From: Fomes fomentarius
Lineage: Eukaryota > Basidiomycota > Agaricomycetes > Polyporales > Polyporaceae
Assembly: GCA_022606135.1 (NCBI GenBank)
Contig: JABYQN010000004.1
Location: 930,001 to 994,000, forward strand
Direction of reading: 5' to 3'
Length of the DNA stretch: 64,000 bases
Part shown: positions 1-11,154 of the stretch, piece by piece
How the letters are laid out: every line of letters starts with the position of its first letter
Numbering within the stretch: position 1 is the first letter of the stretch
Program-made: the position numbers and the translations under genes
Notes under the pieces: generated by a model
The model's input: the letters and a program-made list of their open reading frames with translations, nothing else
Databases searched by the model: none
Told to the model about the DNA's origin: nothing

Positions 1-1322
1 AGTGTCAACACCCGGTGCAGAACAATATGAGCCATCAATCCCGGCGAGAAGTTTAGCCACTGGCGTAAGACAGTACGAGTGAGTTCAATCCTCAGAACAG
101 AGACGCAGCACACGTACCGAAGGAGGTGCCATCATCTTTGACTTGGTACACCAGAACCTCCTGCTTGCGCCCCACCAGCCCCATAGCAAGTTCCAGATCC
201 AACGTCGCTTCTAACCGCAATATGTTGGTTCCATTCGCATTCGGGTCGTCGGGCATAGTCAGATCACCTAGATAGAAGCACCATTGGTGAGGAGTAACGA
301 ATGGTCAACTATCTTTACTTACCGTCGTCCACGCTTACGAGCGTCGGCGAATTGCCTACTTGGTCCGGGACGTACAGCTTGAAGTACTCGTCGATATCAG
401 ACTGCTTGTATACACCTGGGCTGACCTCCACTGTTCGTGTCAAGTATCAAGTGTGAGACAGCATGTGCTACCGGAGCTGTGGAGATAATATACTCACGGA
501 CTCCCAATGCGTTCTTGTCTGCCGAGACGATCTCGTAGTTGAAGTTATATAACGCCCGGACACAGTCTAGCGTCGCAAGTTTGTCGCAATCTTTCGGATC
601 TGGATTGAAAGTCCGTAATGAATGCTGTAGCATAATGAGATCAGCCAGCAGCTATAATAACACGTCGAACGCAGAAGAGGTACTGACGCTTCGTGGAGCC
701 TGGCCGGTTGGAACTCGATCATAACCGCTGCCACGGCGCCCTTCGAGGACGGTACTTCTTCCCGTCATCCTTGGACTCAAGCCACCGAAGTACACCGCGG
801 GCCAGACGAAGTCAATGTGCTCAGACACGTGTGCTGGGAGAGAATACCCCTGGTGGCATCCGATGCGCTCGCTACCGTCCTCGCCGTGACGGTAGATGTA
901 GTACTCTGCAGCGAGGATACGTTCGGCCTCCGAGACGGTGACGTTCAGGTGCAATGCACCACCATCTAAACTGGGCGTGATCTTGTGCGGTTCGATACCA
1001 GTGCTATCGACAAGCCAGGACCGCACTGTATCGACGGTTTCTCGCGAGGGATGGAAGGTATCTGCGACCTTGGTGGTGGTCCAGTGCTTGCCGTAGTTGA
1101 CCGATTGAGGGTCGGAGACGTCGAGCAGATAAGCGTCTAGGTTGTGTAGGTTTGACTGGGTGAGGGCAAATTTGAGAGGCAGGAAATGGTCAGGTTCGGC
1201 ACGGCGGTGAATTGACCAGCCATGGGGAACATCTTGACGTGCGTGACGGCGGATGAGAGGGGGGAGGCTGCTGCGACAGCAGCAATGAAGATAGTGAACA
1301 AGGGGAGGGTCGGGAGGAACAT
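1..1322 (-). CDS. Sedolisin (S53) protease 1, partial and frameshifted
   Basis: This is the N-terminal part of a secreted serine-carboxyl peptidase, probably a tripeptidyl-peptidase, cut by the left window edge. The start at 1322 opens a hydrophobic signal peptide (MFLPTLPLFTIFIAAVAAAS). A pro-kumamolisin propeptide follows, with VPHGWSIHRRAEPD, LLDVSDPQSVNYGKHW and HIDFVWPAVYFGG. Downstream exons carry DCVRALYNFNYE, then the catalytic Glu/Asp pair as ExxxD in LEATLDLELAMG. The Ser region lies beyond the edge. The signal-peptide frame and the propeptide frame do not match: they join across a run of six C residues (minus strand, 1259-1264), and one more C would make them continuous, as in the paralogue at 6262. 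So the gene is either a recent pseudogene or carries an assembly error. Introns begin GTCAGT, GTGAGT, GTAAGT and GTACGT. Confidence 0.85.
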
Positions 1323-1378
1323 CGTGTCGAAGGAGGGAGATCCAGAATGGATGGGGTGTTCCTCGTGAGCCTCATGAA

Positions 1379-1387
1379 TCCTATATA
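1379..1387 (-). promoter_or_regulatory. TATA box of sedolisin 1
   Basis: TATATAGG on the minus strand lies about 58 bases upstream of the start codon at 1322. All four other sedolisin genes in the window have a TATA-like box at a similar distance. Confidence 0.5.
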
Positions 1388-2649
1388 CTATTACTTGTAA
1401 AGCTGCCCCCTGCGCCACCCCGATGAATTGCAAATAGAAGAGGTCCTGAGCCGCTGCGTAATGATGGCATTGTGCATATGGGCGCGAACGACATATGTAT
1501 GACAGGCGGACGCCAGTGCGCATACGCATACCGATCGGTATCGGGTGGCGGGGTTAGGTGTCGGTTCTTCGCTTCGCATTGGCTGTGCAGACCATAGAGT
1601 TTAGTCACAAATCCTATACTGTATCGGAACTCTACCCGCTCATTGGTCAACCCATGTGCGCTTGAACTCGTGGAGCCGATAGATACTCATTGCCAATAGA
1701 CTCCAATATGCGACGTCATCTCATTTCTCGAAGCGACACATCCGATGAGCTCGAGAAATACGTACCTGTACTAGGCTCTCGACTGGATTCGTGTAGCAGT
1801 GGGAACAAACTGGGACGCCGTCCGAATGGCCAACGTTTGATCGCCTTTGACGGATAATCGCACATAGGTGTTTGGGTGGTGTAAAGGCCGGTGCCCTGTT
1901 CATCGTGCTAACCGACAGGGTCCCGACAAGCACAGCCTAGCCACGCATTGTTCGATCGGCGGGATCTTGGACAAGATCATGGTAGTATGGCAAGCTAGCT
2001 GTGTAGTAATGCAATACTGGAAGGACTATAGAAAGAATATGAGGACAAACTTACGACCATAAGCTATACGCGTCACTGCGGTCTGCGGCACATACACGAG
2101 GTGACAGCTGCGCATAAGTACTAGCTGCCAAGCTCACCTCCACGCAAGCCGTCTGGAACCCGCAATGTAGCGCCAACTCGGCCGCAGTCACAGCGACTTG
2201 CGGTGAACAGTGGAGCTAAGGAAAGTCAATATTATGGCATCCGCAGGAGCATTTTCCGTGCTAGTCGGCACGCGTCCCATCGTCGTTGAACGTCCAGAAG
2301 AAAGATGAAACGATAGAAGCAGAACGGCGCTCGTTGATGCGTCATAGCAAGCCACAGACCCATCGGAACGAGTTTTTGAGACAGCAATATCCCCATCATT
2401 CTGGGGAGGAGGCCACCGCGTCCAAGTTCAGTTCGTTGGCGACCAGCGCCCGCAAAACTGTTGACTCGGACTTTGCCGGGATAGATAACAGGATCATTAA
2501 ACCCTTAAGTAATCGTTTGGCCACCAGAGGAATGCCAGTTCCCTAGCGCGCTCAGACTGATACACAACGCCGGTTTTTCAGAACCTACGGGTTTATTAGA
2601 AGTGCAGAACACCAGAACAGCCACCAACCACTAGTACGGCGACACGCAT
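1388..2649. other. Intergenic, no gene seen
   Basis: Only short open frames without recognisable motifs or splice continuity were found. This stretch holds the upstream region of sedolisin 1, but no clear gene, RNA or repeat. Confidence 0.5.
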
Positions 2650-3330
2650 TCAACAACTTGTTGAGTGTGGAGGCGCATCATCCTGCACCGGGGACCTGCC
2701 AAGCCTCCTCACCCCCTTCTTCCACTCATCCCCATCCTGCACCTCAAACACCTCAGTTTTCTGAATCTGCTCCGTGACATCCTCATACTCCCAATCCTCG
2801 CCCTTCGTTAACCTCTCCGCCGTGATCACAAACCGGTCGCCCTTGAACCCACTAGCCGCGGCAGTGCAACGGACGCACCGTCCTCAGAATCCCAGTATCG
2901 CTCAAAGTAGACCAGGGGCCCATATGCAGGGGGAGGACTCTGCGGAGGTCAAACGGAGCAGCTCGGGAGGGTTGAACGACTGCTCGTCGTCCGGCCTGCC
3001 TCAAAATCCGGCTATCGCACGCACCCGAACGCTCTGCTTCTTCGTGGTATTGCTCAAGTACCATTCCTCGTCTCTCACGTACTGTGCGCTAGAGTATGCG
3101 AGGAGGTGTCCGTGGTCGGCCCGCGCGACGGGATCGAGTTCGGGGAGCATCCACTCCGTTTCCCTTTGAAACTCGTCCGACTACTAGGGCATCGGGGCGG
3201 AGCGCGGGCAGAGATTGCAGAGATCCTGAAGGCCACCGTAATTGGCATGACAGCCGAGGTTGCCTGCCGCGAACGAGAACGGCATTAGCAGGCCCTCCTC
3301 TGTCTCTCACCTTGAACTCAGCCGACAATC
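2650..3330 (-). pseudogene. Relic of an unrecognised protein family (copy A)
   Basis: Reading on the minus strand gives protein-like segments in changing frames. In order they are GNLGCHANYGGLQDLCNLC, then LDPVARADHGHLLAYSSAQY, then VRDEEWYLSNTTKKQSVRVR, then DDEQSFNPPELLRLTS, then FKGDRFVITAERLTKGEDWE, ending KKGVRRLGRSP before a stop at 2650. Several in-frame stops and frame changes separate them and no intron set joins them cleanly, so I call it decayed. The segments resemble a fungal protein type I cannot name. The C-terminal part (a threonine/lysine stretch, then EYEDVTEQ and GDEWKK) is shared with the relic at 14640. Function unknown. Confidence 0.4.
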
Positions 3331-4611
3331 AATAAATCAGAGCTCAAACCCCTTGAACCCTCACATTCTGACATAGGCTGCGTAGCGAGCAATCCCGTCT
3401 TGACGGAGACTAACAACATGACTCTGTGCTCGTCATGCCTTCTGCGATCGTGTCCATATCCGGTATCTTACATAACTGAGCGTGGGCGCTCAACCAAAGG
3501 TCTCCGAATGCCAGCACGCTAAACCATCACTGAATTGTCTGCAAAATTGTAATTGATTATCATGTCGTTGCCATCAATTATATTCTATATGGAAGTGGTG
3601 CAATCATGGTAACTTTGCAATCCATCATAGTGTGCCTTTAATGGGGTCGGGCCCATTACAAGGGATGCAATCCACTCAGCACTTGCAATGTACACAAGTA
3701 TTGCGCAACATGTGAGGTCCCCGACGATGCTGATCATTATAGTGTATTATAAAGAACTCGGGAGGATAGTTGCACTTTCACGGTCTTTCAATCAAATTAC
3801 CCCTTTTGGAACTGTGCTCATAGATGCAAATAGTGCGAAATAGATGCATTAGCTAGCTAGCACTACTGGTACAAGGGGTATATACGACCTCTATCTATGT
3901 GCTGTACGGGACGTGCTGGAGCATCGGACAAGCAAGCAAGCGGAGGCGTTGTTGAGGGCAGTAACCACGGTGATCAAGGCCATAACAACGGTAGTGAGGT
4001 GGGGCGATGCTGACGAGTACATCGAGACGAGACGAAGCTACAAGTCGTTGGCCATCCTAGTAACGTCAGCCCCAAGCACTGCCAGCCATAAGCACAAGTC
4101 CAAGCCCAGTTAGCTAGCATGAGAGAAGTGTACGACGTCGATCAGCAAGCGAAAGTCAGGCAGCAAGAGTGACTGTTCTAGGAAAGATAAGTGCGGCAGC
4201 CCTAACGAGCGACAGAGTCGGAGTCTCAAGAGTAGAGCAGTACACACATACCTCTGTGCAAGTATGACAGGGGAGGAGGAGATGGACTCACCGACTTGTC
4301 GAGTATAAGGCAGGCGATGAAGGTAGGGATGGAAGAGCGAGAAGGAACCTGTGGCGAGCTTATATTGATGACAACTTTCGAACTCCGTCGATGAACTGTA
4401 CACGCCCAAACGAGTTCTATAAGTTGTGTATAACTGAGACGAAGAGCATTGGGGAGGTATCCGGGTTGTAAGCCCCAATTATCCGTCGACCCGAGCATTG
4501 GGGGGACAAATATATATATAATGGCCCGATATCTGAAACCGTTAAGTGTGAAGTACGGATGCGGGCGCTTGATTGCCGCAAAAGGCAAGCCTGAGCACAG
4601 AGGAGGATTAC
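3331..4611. other. Intergenic, no gene seen
   Basis: No coding region is supported. Two direct copies of GAGCATTGGGG lie about 50 bases apart near 4445 and 4493, and a TA repeat lies near 4510. Otherwise nothing is recognised. Confidence 0.45.
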
Positions 4612-4699
4612 AAAATGGACCACACCACTGGGACTCGAACCCACATCATTAGCTTGTGGCTTGCTATCCCATCACCTCTTACCACTACACCACTTTGGC
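4612..4699 (-). ncRNA. tRNA-like Pol III element (tRNA pseudogene or SINE head)
   Basis: On the minus strand TGGTGTAGTGG (4692-4682) matches the Pol III A box and GGTTCGAGTCC (4641-4631) matches the B box, 40 bases apart. A TTTT terminator follows at 4615-4612. The T arm folds well as TGGG-TTCGAGT-CCCA. The presumed 5' acceptor strand (GCCAAAG) does not pair properly with the 3' end, the D stem is weak and no anticodon stem is convincing. It is therefore unlikely to be a working tRNA; a decayed tRNA or a tRNA-derived short interspersed element fits better. Confidence 0.45.
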
Positions 4700-6218
4700 T
4701 TCTTGTACATAAAGATTGTATAGCATATATCACCACCTCTGCTGGACTTGAACGAATTTTTCTGTTCTCCCCCACCAGAACAAGTGCACTAGACGAGGAA
4801 GCTCTGGTTGATTCTGGCTCTAAGTATGTACATATATGCTAATATACTACAGCAAATTGATCTCCAACAACAGACTGCTAGAAGATGCAGCAGCAAAGGT
4901 GTACCCATTGAAGGCACCACTTGAGATTCTCGGTGTCATCAGGCGCCCATACCATACCTGCACATTACATGAGAATAGATGTGGGTGATATGTGACATTA
5001 CTTACAGTGACCTTACGCCGCTAATGCGTGACATATGCTTTTTTCACGGTATCTGTAGATGACATGCCGCGGTATGGGAAGGTGATCGGACCTGCATCGG
5101 GAAATTAACGGTCGACCTCAATAAGTCCCAGATACTATATTCGTTTGGGCGTGTACAGTCTTGATCCGGACCCAAGGCAAAAGCTTCAGGAAAGCGCACA
5201 TATTGCAAAGTACTTGCGAGGAAGTGGCTAGTGGATACACGATAGGAACAGCTTGCAAGATGATTGCAATAGGACTGCAGTGCGATGGCAATAAGGTACA
5301 AGATGATGGGCGGTTGTGACCGGCTGGAATGATCCGAGCCACCTAACAATTGCTTACAAAACCCGCACAACATTTTATCTGGATGTAAGGGGATTATTAC
5401 TTGTTTAATTCTTTTCCGCCTCCTGACTTCGCCGCCTTTTCTGTGATGACGTTGGTCCTGTCCACTTGCTCCTTCTTGGATCTAGCTCGTGCAAACTGCA
5501 GGATGTGACGCAGGTGTTTTGATTTTGTCCAGGTAAAGCGCAGAATGCACGGCCACATCGAGAAATCTGCTTCCGCTGCTGGGTCGCCGCCGGAGCGCAA
5601 GGAAATCCAACGATGAGTCCGGCGTGCCGCTCGCCGGGACGCGAAAAGAAGTACTATACGACTTCAGAGCTGGTGAAACCAGTCATATCACTTGGACTTC
5701 TCACAGCTGACCGTCATGACTCGTGTCAGCGGCGCGTACGAACCACTGCGTAGCTGACTTGGCATCCTGCGAATTCCGTGAAGTCACTCCTCGGCATGCT
5801 AATGCGGGCAGTGCTCGGAACGTAAAATCGGTCATTGTACGCCGGAGCGTCAAATGCAACAATATTGCCGTCGGCTTCACAAGTCGAATACTACGCATCG
5901 AACCGCCATATCTGTCACTACTGCGAGGTATGCATCTGGCCTTTGGAACTATTCATTCATGTCTTACCTTGACCGTGATCCTGTTCTATCATTGAACATA
6001 TCCAGCATGAACGACCTATACCTGCAGTGTCGGAAGCGATGCCCAAGTTGCAGCCCTGCCGCTACCCATCATCGAGCGTCGTGATGGAGCGTCAACCTGT
6101 CAAACACTGGCGGTTCAACCCCACGCTGTGACCGAAGTAGTAAGCGCTGCTGTATGCCAAGTAGATTTGCCTCTGCAATAGAGATGGTGTTCTTAGGAGC
6201 TAGAACACCGGATGAAGG
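4700..6218. other. Intergenic, no gene seen
   Basis: Short open frames only. A 67-residue basic frame on the minus strand (5397-5600) has no recognisable motif and no supporting context. The right part is the upstream region of sedolisin 2. Confidence 0.45.
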
Positions 6219-6228
6219 TATATAAAAG
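6219..6228 (+). promoter_or_regulatory. TATA box of sedolisin 2
   Basis: TATATAAAAG lies about 35-43 bases upstream of the ATG at 6262, a strong match to a fungal TATA element. Confidence 0.55.
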
Positions 6229-6261
6229 ACCAACCTCACAGTGGATCCGCTATCCTTCAAC

Positions 6262-8658
6262 ATGTTCTTCCCAGTCTTCTATTTCCTCAGTGCTGTCGTC
6301 AGTGTCACTACAGCTGCTTCCCATCCCTCTACCGCACCACTCATTCGCCAGTTTGCACGTCGAGATGTGCCCTCTGGCTGGTCGGTTCACCGCCGCGCCG
6401 AACCCGACTCACATCTGCCCTTCAAGTTCGCTCTTGTGCAATCCAATCTACACAACCTCGATGCATACTTGCTCGACGTCGCTGACCCTCAATCGCCGAA
6501 CTACGGCAAACACTGGACCTCAGCGGAGGTAGCGGAAACCTTCCGTCCCGCGCAGGATACCGTGGATAGCGTACAGTCGTGGCTAGTCCACGACGCCGGG
6601 ATCGACACGTACAAGATCACGCTTTCCCCGGACGGTGGTACATTGCACTTGGACCTGACCGTCTCGGAGGCCGAACGTATCCTTGACACCGAATACTATG
6701 TCTATCGTCATGTTGAAGGTGGCAGCGAGTGGGTTGGTTCCCACGTCGGGTACTCTCTTCCTGCCCATGTGGCTGAGCATGTTGACTTCGTTTGGCCAAC
6801 TGGGCACTTCGGCGATCCCAGGCCGTCCGGAAGACATACTGGAACCATCACGAATCGTGGTGGTTCCGGACCTTCTGGTCCTACTGCGAGGAGTGTCGTT
6901 GATGTGGGTGACTCTCCTGCAACCCTTGTCCCCGCCGCTGGCCCATTCTATGACATCGCAGGAATCTGCACTGAGTCTAGGTCCGAGGGACTGCGACAAG
7001 AATGCGACGCTCGAGTGCTTGCGGGCGTTGTACAACTTCAAGTACGAGTTCGTATCGCTAGACAAGAACGCTCTAGGAGTACGTGAGTGTCCGATCTTGA
7101 TGCTCGTGCATAGCTACTGTCTCATAGGACATACGAACAGTCGAAGTCGATCCGTTAGTATACTTACAATCTGATCTGGACGACTTTTTCCGGCTCTACG
7201 CTCCGGAGCAGGTGGGCAATTCTCCAAAGCTGATTAGTGTTGACGGCGGTAGGCATCCGTGAACTCGCTGCTCGCGCAACTACTGCCACTCATGGGCCCC
7301 GCTCTCTGTAGGGCATCTGAATGATTCGGAAACGGATCCCAGCTTGCTTGGAGAGCCAACGATGGATTTTCAGCTCTTGATGGGTCTCCTCGGGCGCAAG
7401 CAAGAGGTCTTGCTATACCAAATTTCGGACAACACAGGTCTATTCTTCGGTATGTTCGCTACCTATCTACACAAGATGTGGAACTCATCAATGTTCTTGC
7501 CATCAGTCGATAAACTCCTCGCCGCAATAGATGGCACATACTGTTCCGTGGCCGGTGTTGACGAACTTGGTATGCATGTCGTTGGTGTTCTTGTTCTTGT
7601 TTCTCCTGCTTGCTGACTAGGCCGCCATGATCGCAAGACTTGCCCGACTGCGGTAACAAACCTCGGCCGAAGGTTATATCATCTTCTTATGCCAGCCTTC
7701 AAATTGATCTCAATGATCCAGACAACTTGGATGCTATCCCTATCTTTCGAAGACAATGTGCGGAGATCGGCAAGGCACGTATGCTGTTGTGGCTTCTCCG
7801 TTCTGACATCAAGATTTCCCGGTGATTCTAATGTCTTTCTACAGCTCAGTCTCACTGGCATGACGTTCGTCACTGCTTCCGGAGACAACGGAGTGTACAG
7901 CCCCTTCAAGCCCGACATAATCTGCGACGCGGTCAGGAACGAGACAAGTGATGGGCAGCTGGCACCTTTCATCCCTAGCTTTCCCTCTTCGTGCCCGTAT
8001 GTCACTTCTGTGGGGGCGACTCAAGTCGCACCTGGCAAATCTGTGCGTTACGCTTGATCCGTCAGAAGTATCGTGCTGACAGTGTCTGTCGCTGTCGTCA
8101 GGTTCACGATCACGAGATTGCGACGTCAGTGTTCCCATCGGGTGGCGGGTTCTCAAACACTTTCGCTCGCCCGAGCTACCAGAACCGCGCGGTCAGTAGC
8201 TATCTCAAGAACTACCCGCCGCCATATGGTCCGGACGTCTTCAATCGTTCGGGAAGAGCATATCCCGACGTCGCAGCCAATGGGTGGCCCATTCCTACCG
8301 TAGTCCGCGGCAAGTTCAACCTCACTGGAGGAACGTCCGCATCTGCGCCCATATTTGCGTCCCTCATCGTCGCTGTGAACGACGCCCGGCTTGCAGCGGG
8401 CAAGAGTCCTGTCGGCTGGATCAATCCCGCGGTGCGTGCTTCTGACTCATTACAAGCGCGGACTCACAGACTCATGTCGGATGCTGGAAATCAGCTATAT
8501 TCTCATGCGTTCTCCGACGCATTCAACGATGTGACAAGCGGGAATAACGTGGCCTGCGATTTGGGGGTTTCTCCGCCGCACGAGGATGGGATCCCGTCAC
8601 AGGCCTTGGTACGCCGAACTTCGAGCGATTGCTAGACCGTTTCATGGCTCTTCCTTGA
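6262..8658 (+). CDS. Sedolisin (S53) protease 2, frameshift near the C-terminus
   Basis: This is a secreted serine-carboxyl peptidase. The signal peptide is MFFPVFYFLSAVVSVTTAAS; the propeptide includes VPSGWSVHRRAEPDSH and [16 protein letters not shown]. Catalytic Glu/Asp sit in LGEPTMDFQLLMG, the oxyanion Asp in FVTASGDNGVY, and the nucleophile Ser in [12 protein letters not shown]. Exons are joined by introns beginning near 6897, 7080, 7248, 7450, 7571, 7774, 8041 and 8431. The last exon has FNDVTSGNN and then loses frame at a run of five G (8563-8567). Adding one G would restore [20 protein letters not shown] and a stop at 8656-8658, the ending of the paralogues. As written, the frame stops at 8635. 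Unlike its paralogues it has no intron between DVAANG and WPI. Either a sequencing error or a young pseudogene; otherwise the family features are complete. Confidence 0.88.
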
Positions 8659-9324
8659 ATGAGGACATCCTCTCCGCCTTGACATTGTTGTTTGTGATCT
8701 GATGTGTCAACCTTGCCGGTATCAAATCTACCGAAAACAACGACCACCGAATACTGTGTTAGGCAGCATGTTTGGGCGCCTGAATGAACCATATCATCAG
8801 GAAACACCATAATCCCCCGACGTGCAGGTAACCATTGAAGCCCTGTCGCTTTATTGCATTCAATGACTGGACAAGCTCAGCTACTATCGTTGAATAGGAA
8901 TAGGCGACAGCGGAGCAGGCTAAGTACTGATGATAGGCAAGCGAATCTCACTTGCATCACTCACATGTTAAAATTGAGCTGCGGCCAGTTTCCCCGTTAG
9001 ATAGAATCTGATAGACGTATAGTCCTAGAACAGTGTGAGGGAGAGAGTACCCTGGAAGACGTAGTGTACTTGTTGATGGGGTTCTACAGCACCTTCCTGT
9101 AAAGGAAACACACCAAAGCACTGCATCGTCAATGATCATGCTCCCACACTCCTGTGATCACATCTCTCTGGCTGGCTCTAGATCTGACTCAGCGGAGACT
9201 CGAGACTGATAGTCACACTGCCAGTGTGTGCAGTGAGTCAAGGGTGCTAGCACTCGACTCTAAGTCTACATTGATCCACGCGCGAATTCGCGGCTACCAG
9301 GATAGACAGAATCAATTTTCCAAG
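8659..9324. other. Intergenic, no gene seen
   Basis: The 3' flank of sedolisin 2 and the upstream region of the aminotransferase. No open frame with recognisable content. Confidence 0.5.
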
Positions 9325-11055
9325 ATGGTGCAAAGCCTTCCTTCCGAGTACTATCCCGCCTTTCTCTCCGATCTCGCGAAGGAGCGGAAGCCGAGTCCAA
9401 GTGGGTTTGACACATCTGTCATTGACCACTTGACCTGTTGACCTCATTCACATTCACATGCGATCAATCCCAGTCCGTGGGCTGTACCCACTCGAAAACC
9501 GCCCGGGCATGATCTCCCTCCTCGCAGGCAAACCCAACTCGGCGACCTTCCCGCTCACATCCGTGACCATCAAGTCCCGCTCTCCTACTGACCCCTCCGC
9601 GGAGGTCACGACCGAGATCAGCGGGAAGGCGCTCGCAGAGGGTCTGCAGTACGGCCCCACCGCGGGCCTGCCGGACCTCAGCGAGTGGGTGTACGGATTG
9701 CAGGAGCGCGAGCACGGGAGGAAGAAGGGAGAGGGCTGGAGGCTGAGCATTGGCTCGGGCTCACAAGACGTCATTCATAAGGCGATTTTGGCCCTCGTTA
9801 ACCGGGGAGACCCTGTCCTCGTCGAGAGCCCGGTCTATGCGTAAGTAATCCAGCTGGTCATGCCGGTCGTGTAGTACTGATGGATGAGCGAATACAGTGG
9901 TATCTTACCGACCTTTGAGTCGCTACACTGCGAGTTCATTGGTGCGTCGTTCGGTTACTGCTTGGGCATGCCATCGAATAGAAATGACACTGTCTGCCTC
10001 TAAACTTAGGTGTACCAACCGATTCTCAGGGAATCAACGCGAGCGCTCTCCGCTCCACATTGGAGAACTGGCCTGCGTCGAAGCCCAAGCCAAAGATCCT
10101 ATACACCGTCCCGGTACGCATCCGCATCGCGCCTGTAATGCACTTAGGGCTCACACCACGTTCCAGTATGGCGGCAACCCAACAGGGACGACTGCGACCA
10201 AGGAGCGCCGTCAGGAGGTCCTTGCTCTCGCGCGCGAGCACAACTTCCTCATCCTCGAAGGTCATCCCGCGCGCATATGATCTCCTTGTGGAACACTCAC
10301 GATTCTTTCAACAGATGACCCGTACTACTACTTGTACTTCGGGAGCGCTCCACGACCGCCGTCGTACTTCTCCTTGGAGCTCGAGTTGCCTGAAGTAGGG
10401 CGCGTCATCCGCTTCGACAGTCTCTCCAAGATTCTCTCATCCGGCATCCGCATCGGGTTCGCGTGTGGCCCAGAGCCCATCATGACCGTCATCGACATGC
10501 ATGTAAGCTTGTTCGCAATTTCCATCTCTAGACGCAACATGCACTGATTGCCCTTGAAGACTGCAGTGGCGAGCTTGCAGACGCCTTCGCTGACGCAGAC
10601 GATCACATTCGCGCTGCTCAACTCGTGGGGGTACGACAACTTCAAGGCACACACGCTCGCGGTCTCTCAGTTCTATCGCGACAAGCGCGACGTGTTCGAG
10701 CGGCTCATGAAGAAGCATCTCGACGGCCTCGCACAGTGGGACACGCCCGAGGCGGGCTTGTTCTTCTGGTGCGCGCTTTCACTGGCCGTACATCGCGACA
10801 CTGCGAATCTGACATCTTGCTAGGTTCAAGTTGCTATTGCCTTCTGCGGACGGTACGGGAGAGCGAGACTCGGAAAGCCTCATCCGGACGAAGGCCCTGG
10901 AGAAGGGGGTGCTTGCGCTGCCAGGTACCGTGTTCTTGCCCAATGGGGGCCAGACTCCGTACGTCCGGGCTGCGTTTAGCCTGCTGGACGAGGCCGACGT
11001 CGAGGAGGCGATCCAGCGGCTGCGCGCGGTGGTCTTGGAGGAGAGAGGTGCATGA
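9325..11055 (+). CDS. PLP-dependent aminotransferase, Aro8/KAT/AADAT type (copy 1)
   Basis: A fold-type I, class I/II aminotransferase that would move an amino group from an aromatic amino acid, kynurenine or 2-aminoadipate to a 2-oxo acid. About eight exons read MVQSLPSEYYPAFLSDLAKE, then LENRPGMISLLAGKPNSATF, GSGSQDVIHKAILALVNRGD, YGGNPTG (cofactor-binding Asn-Pro), DDPYYYLYFGSAPRP, then FDSLSKILSSGIRIGF. The Lys in SLSK is the expected PLP Schiff-base residue. The protein ends in LRAVVLEERGA. Introns are 50-80 bases with GT-AG ends. No targeting peptide is evident, so cytosolic action is likely. It converges on COQ4, whose stop is 100 bases away. A paralogue lies at 50517-52420. The exact substrate cannot be read from sequence. 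Confidence 0.9.
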
Positions 11056-11154
11056 GAATATGAGAATAAAGGCATGAGTAGGGTAGATGCAAATGCAACG
11101 AAGAAGTCTAACAATGCTCGGGAAATACTGTACCACACGTACACACAATGGAAA

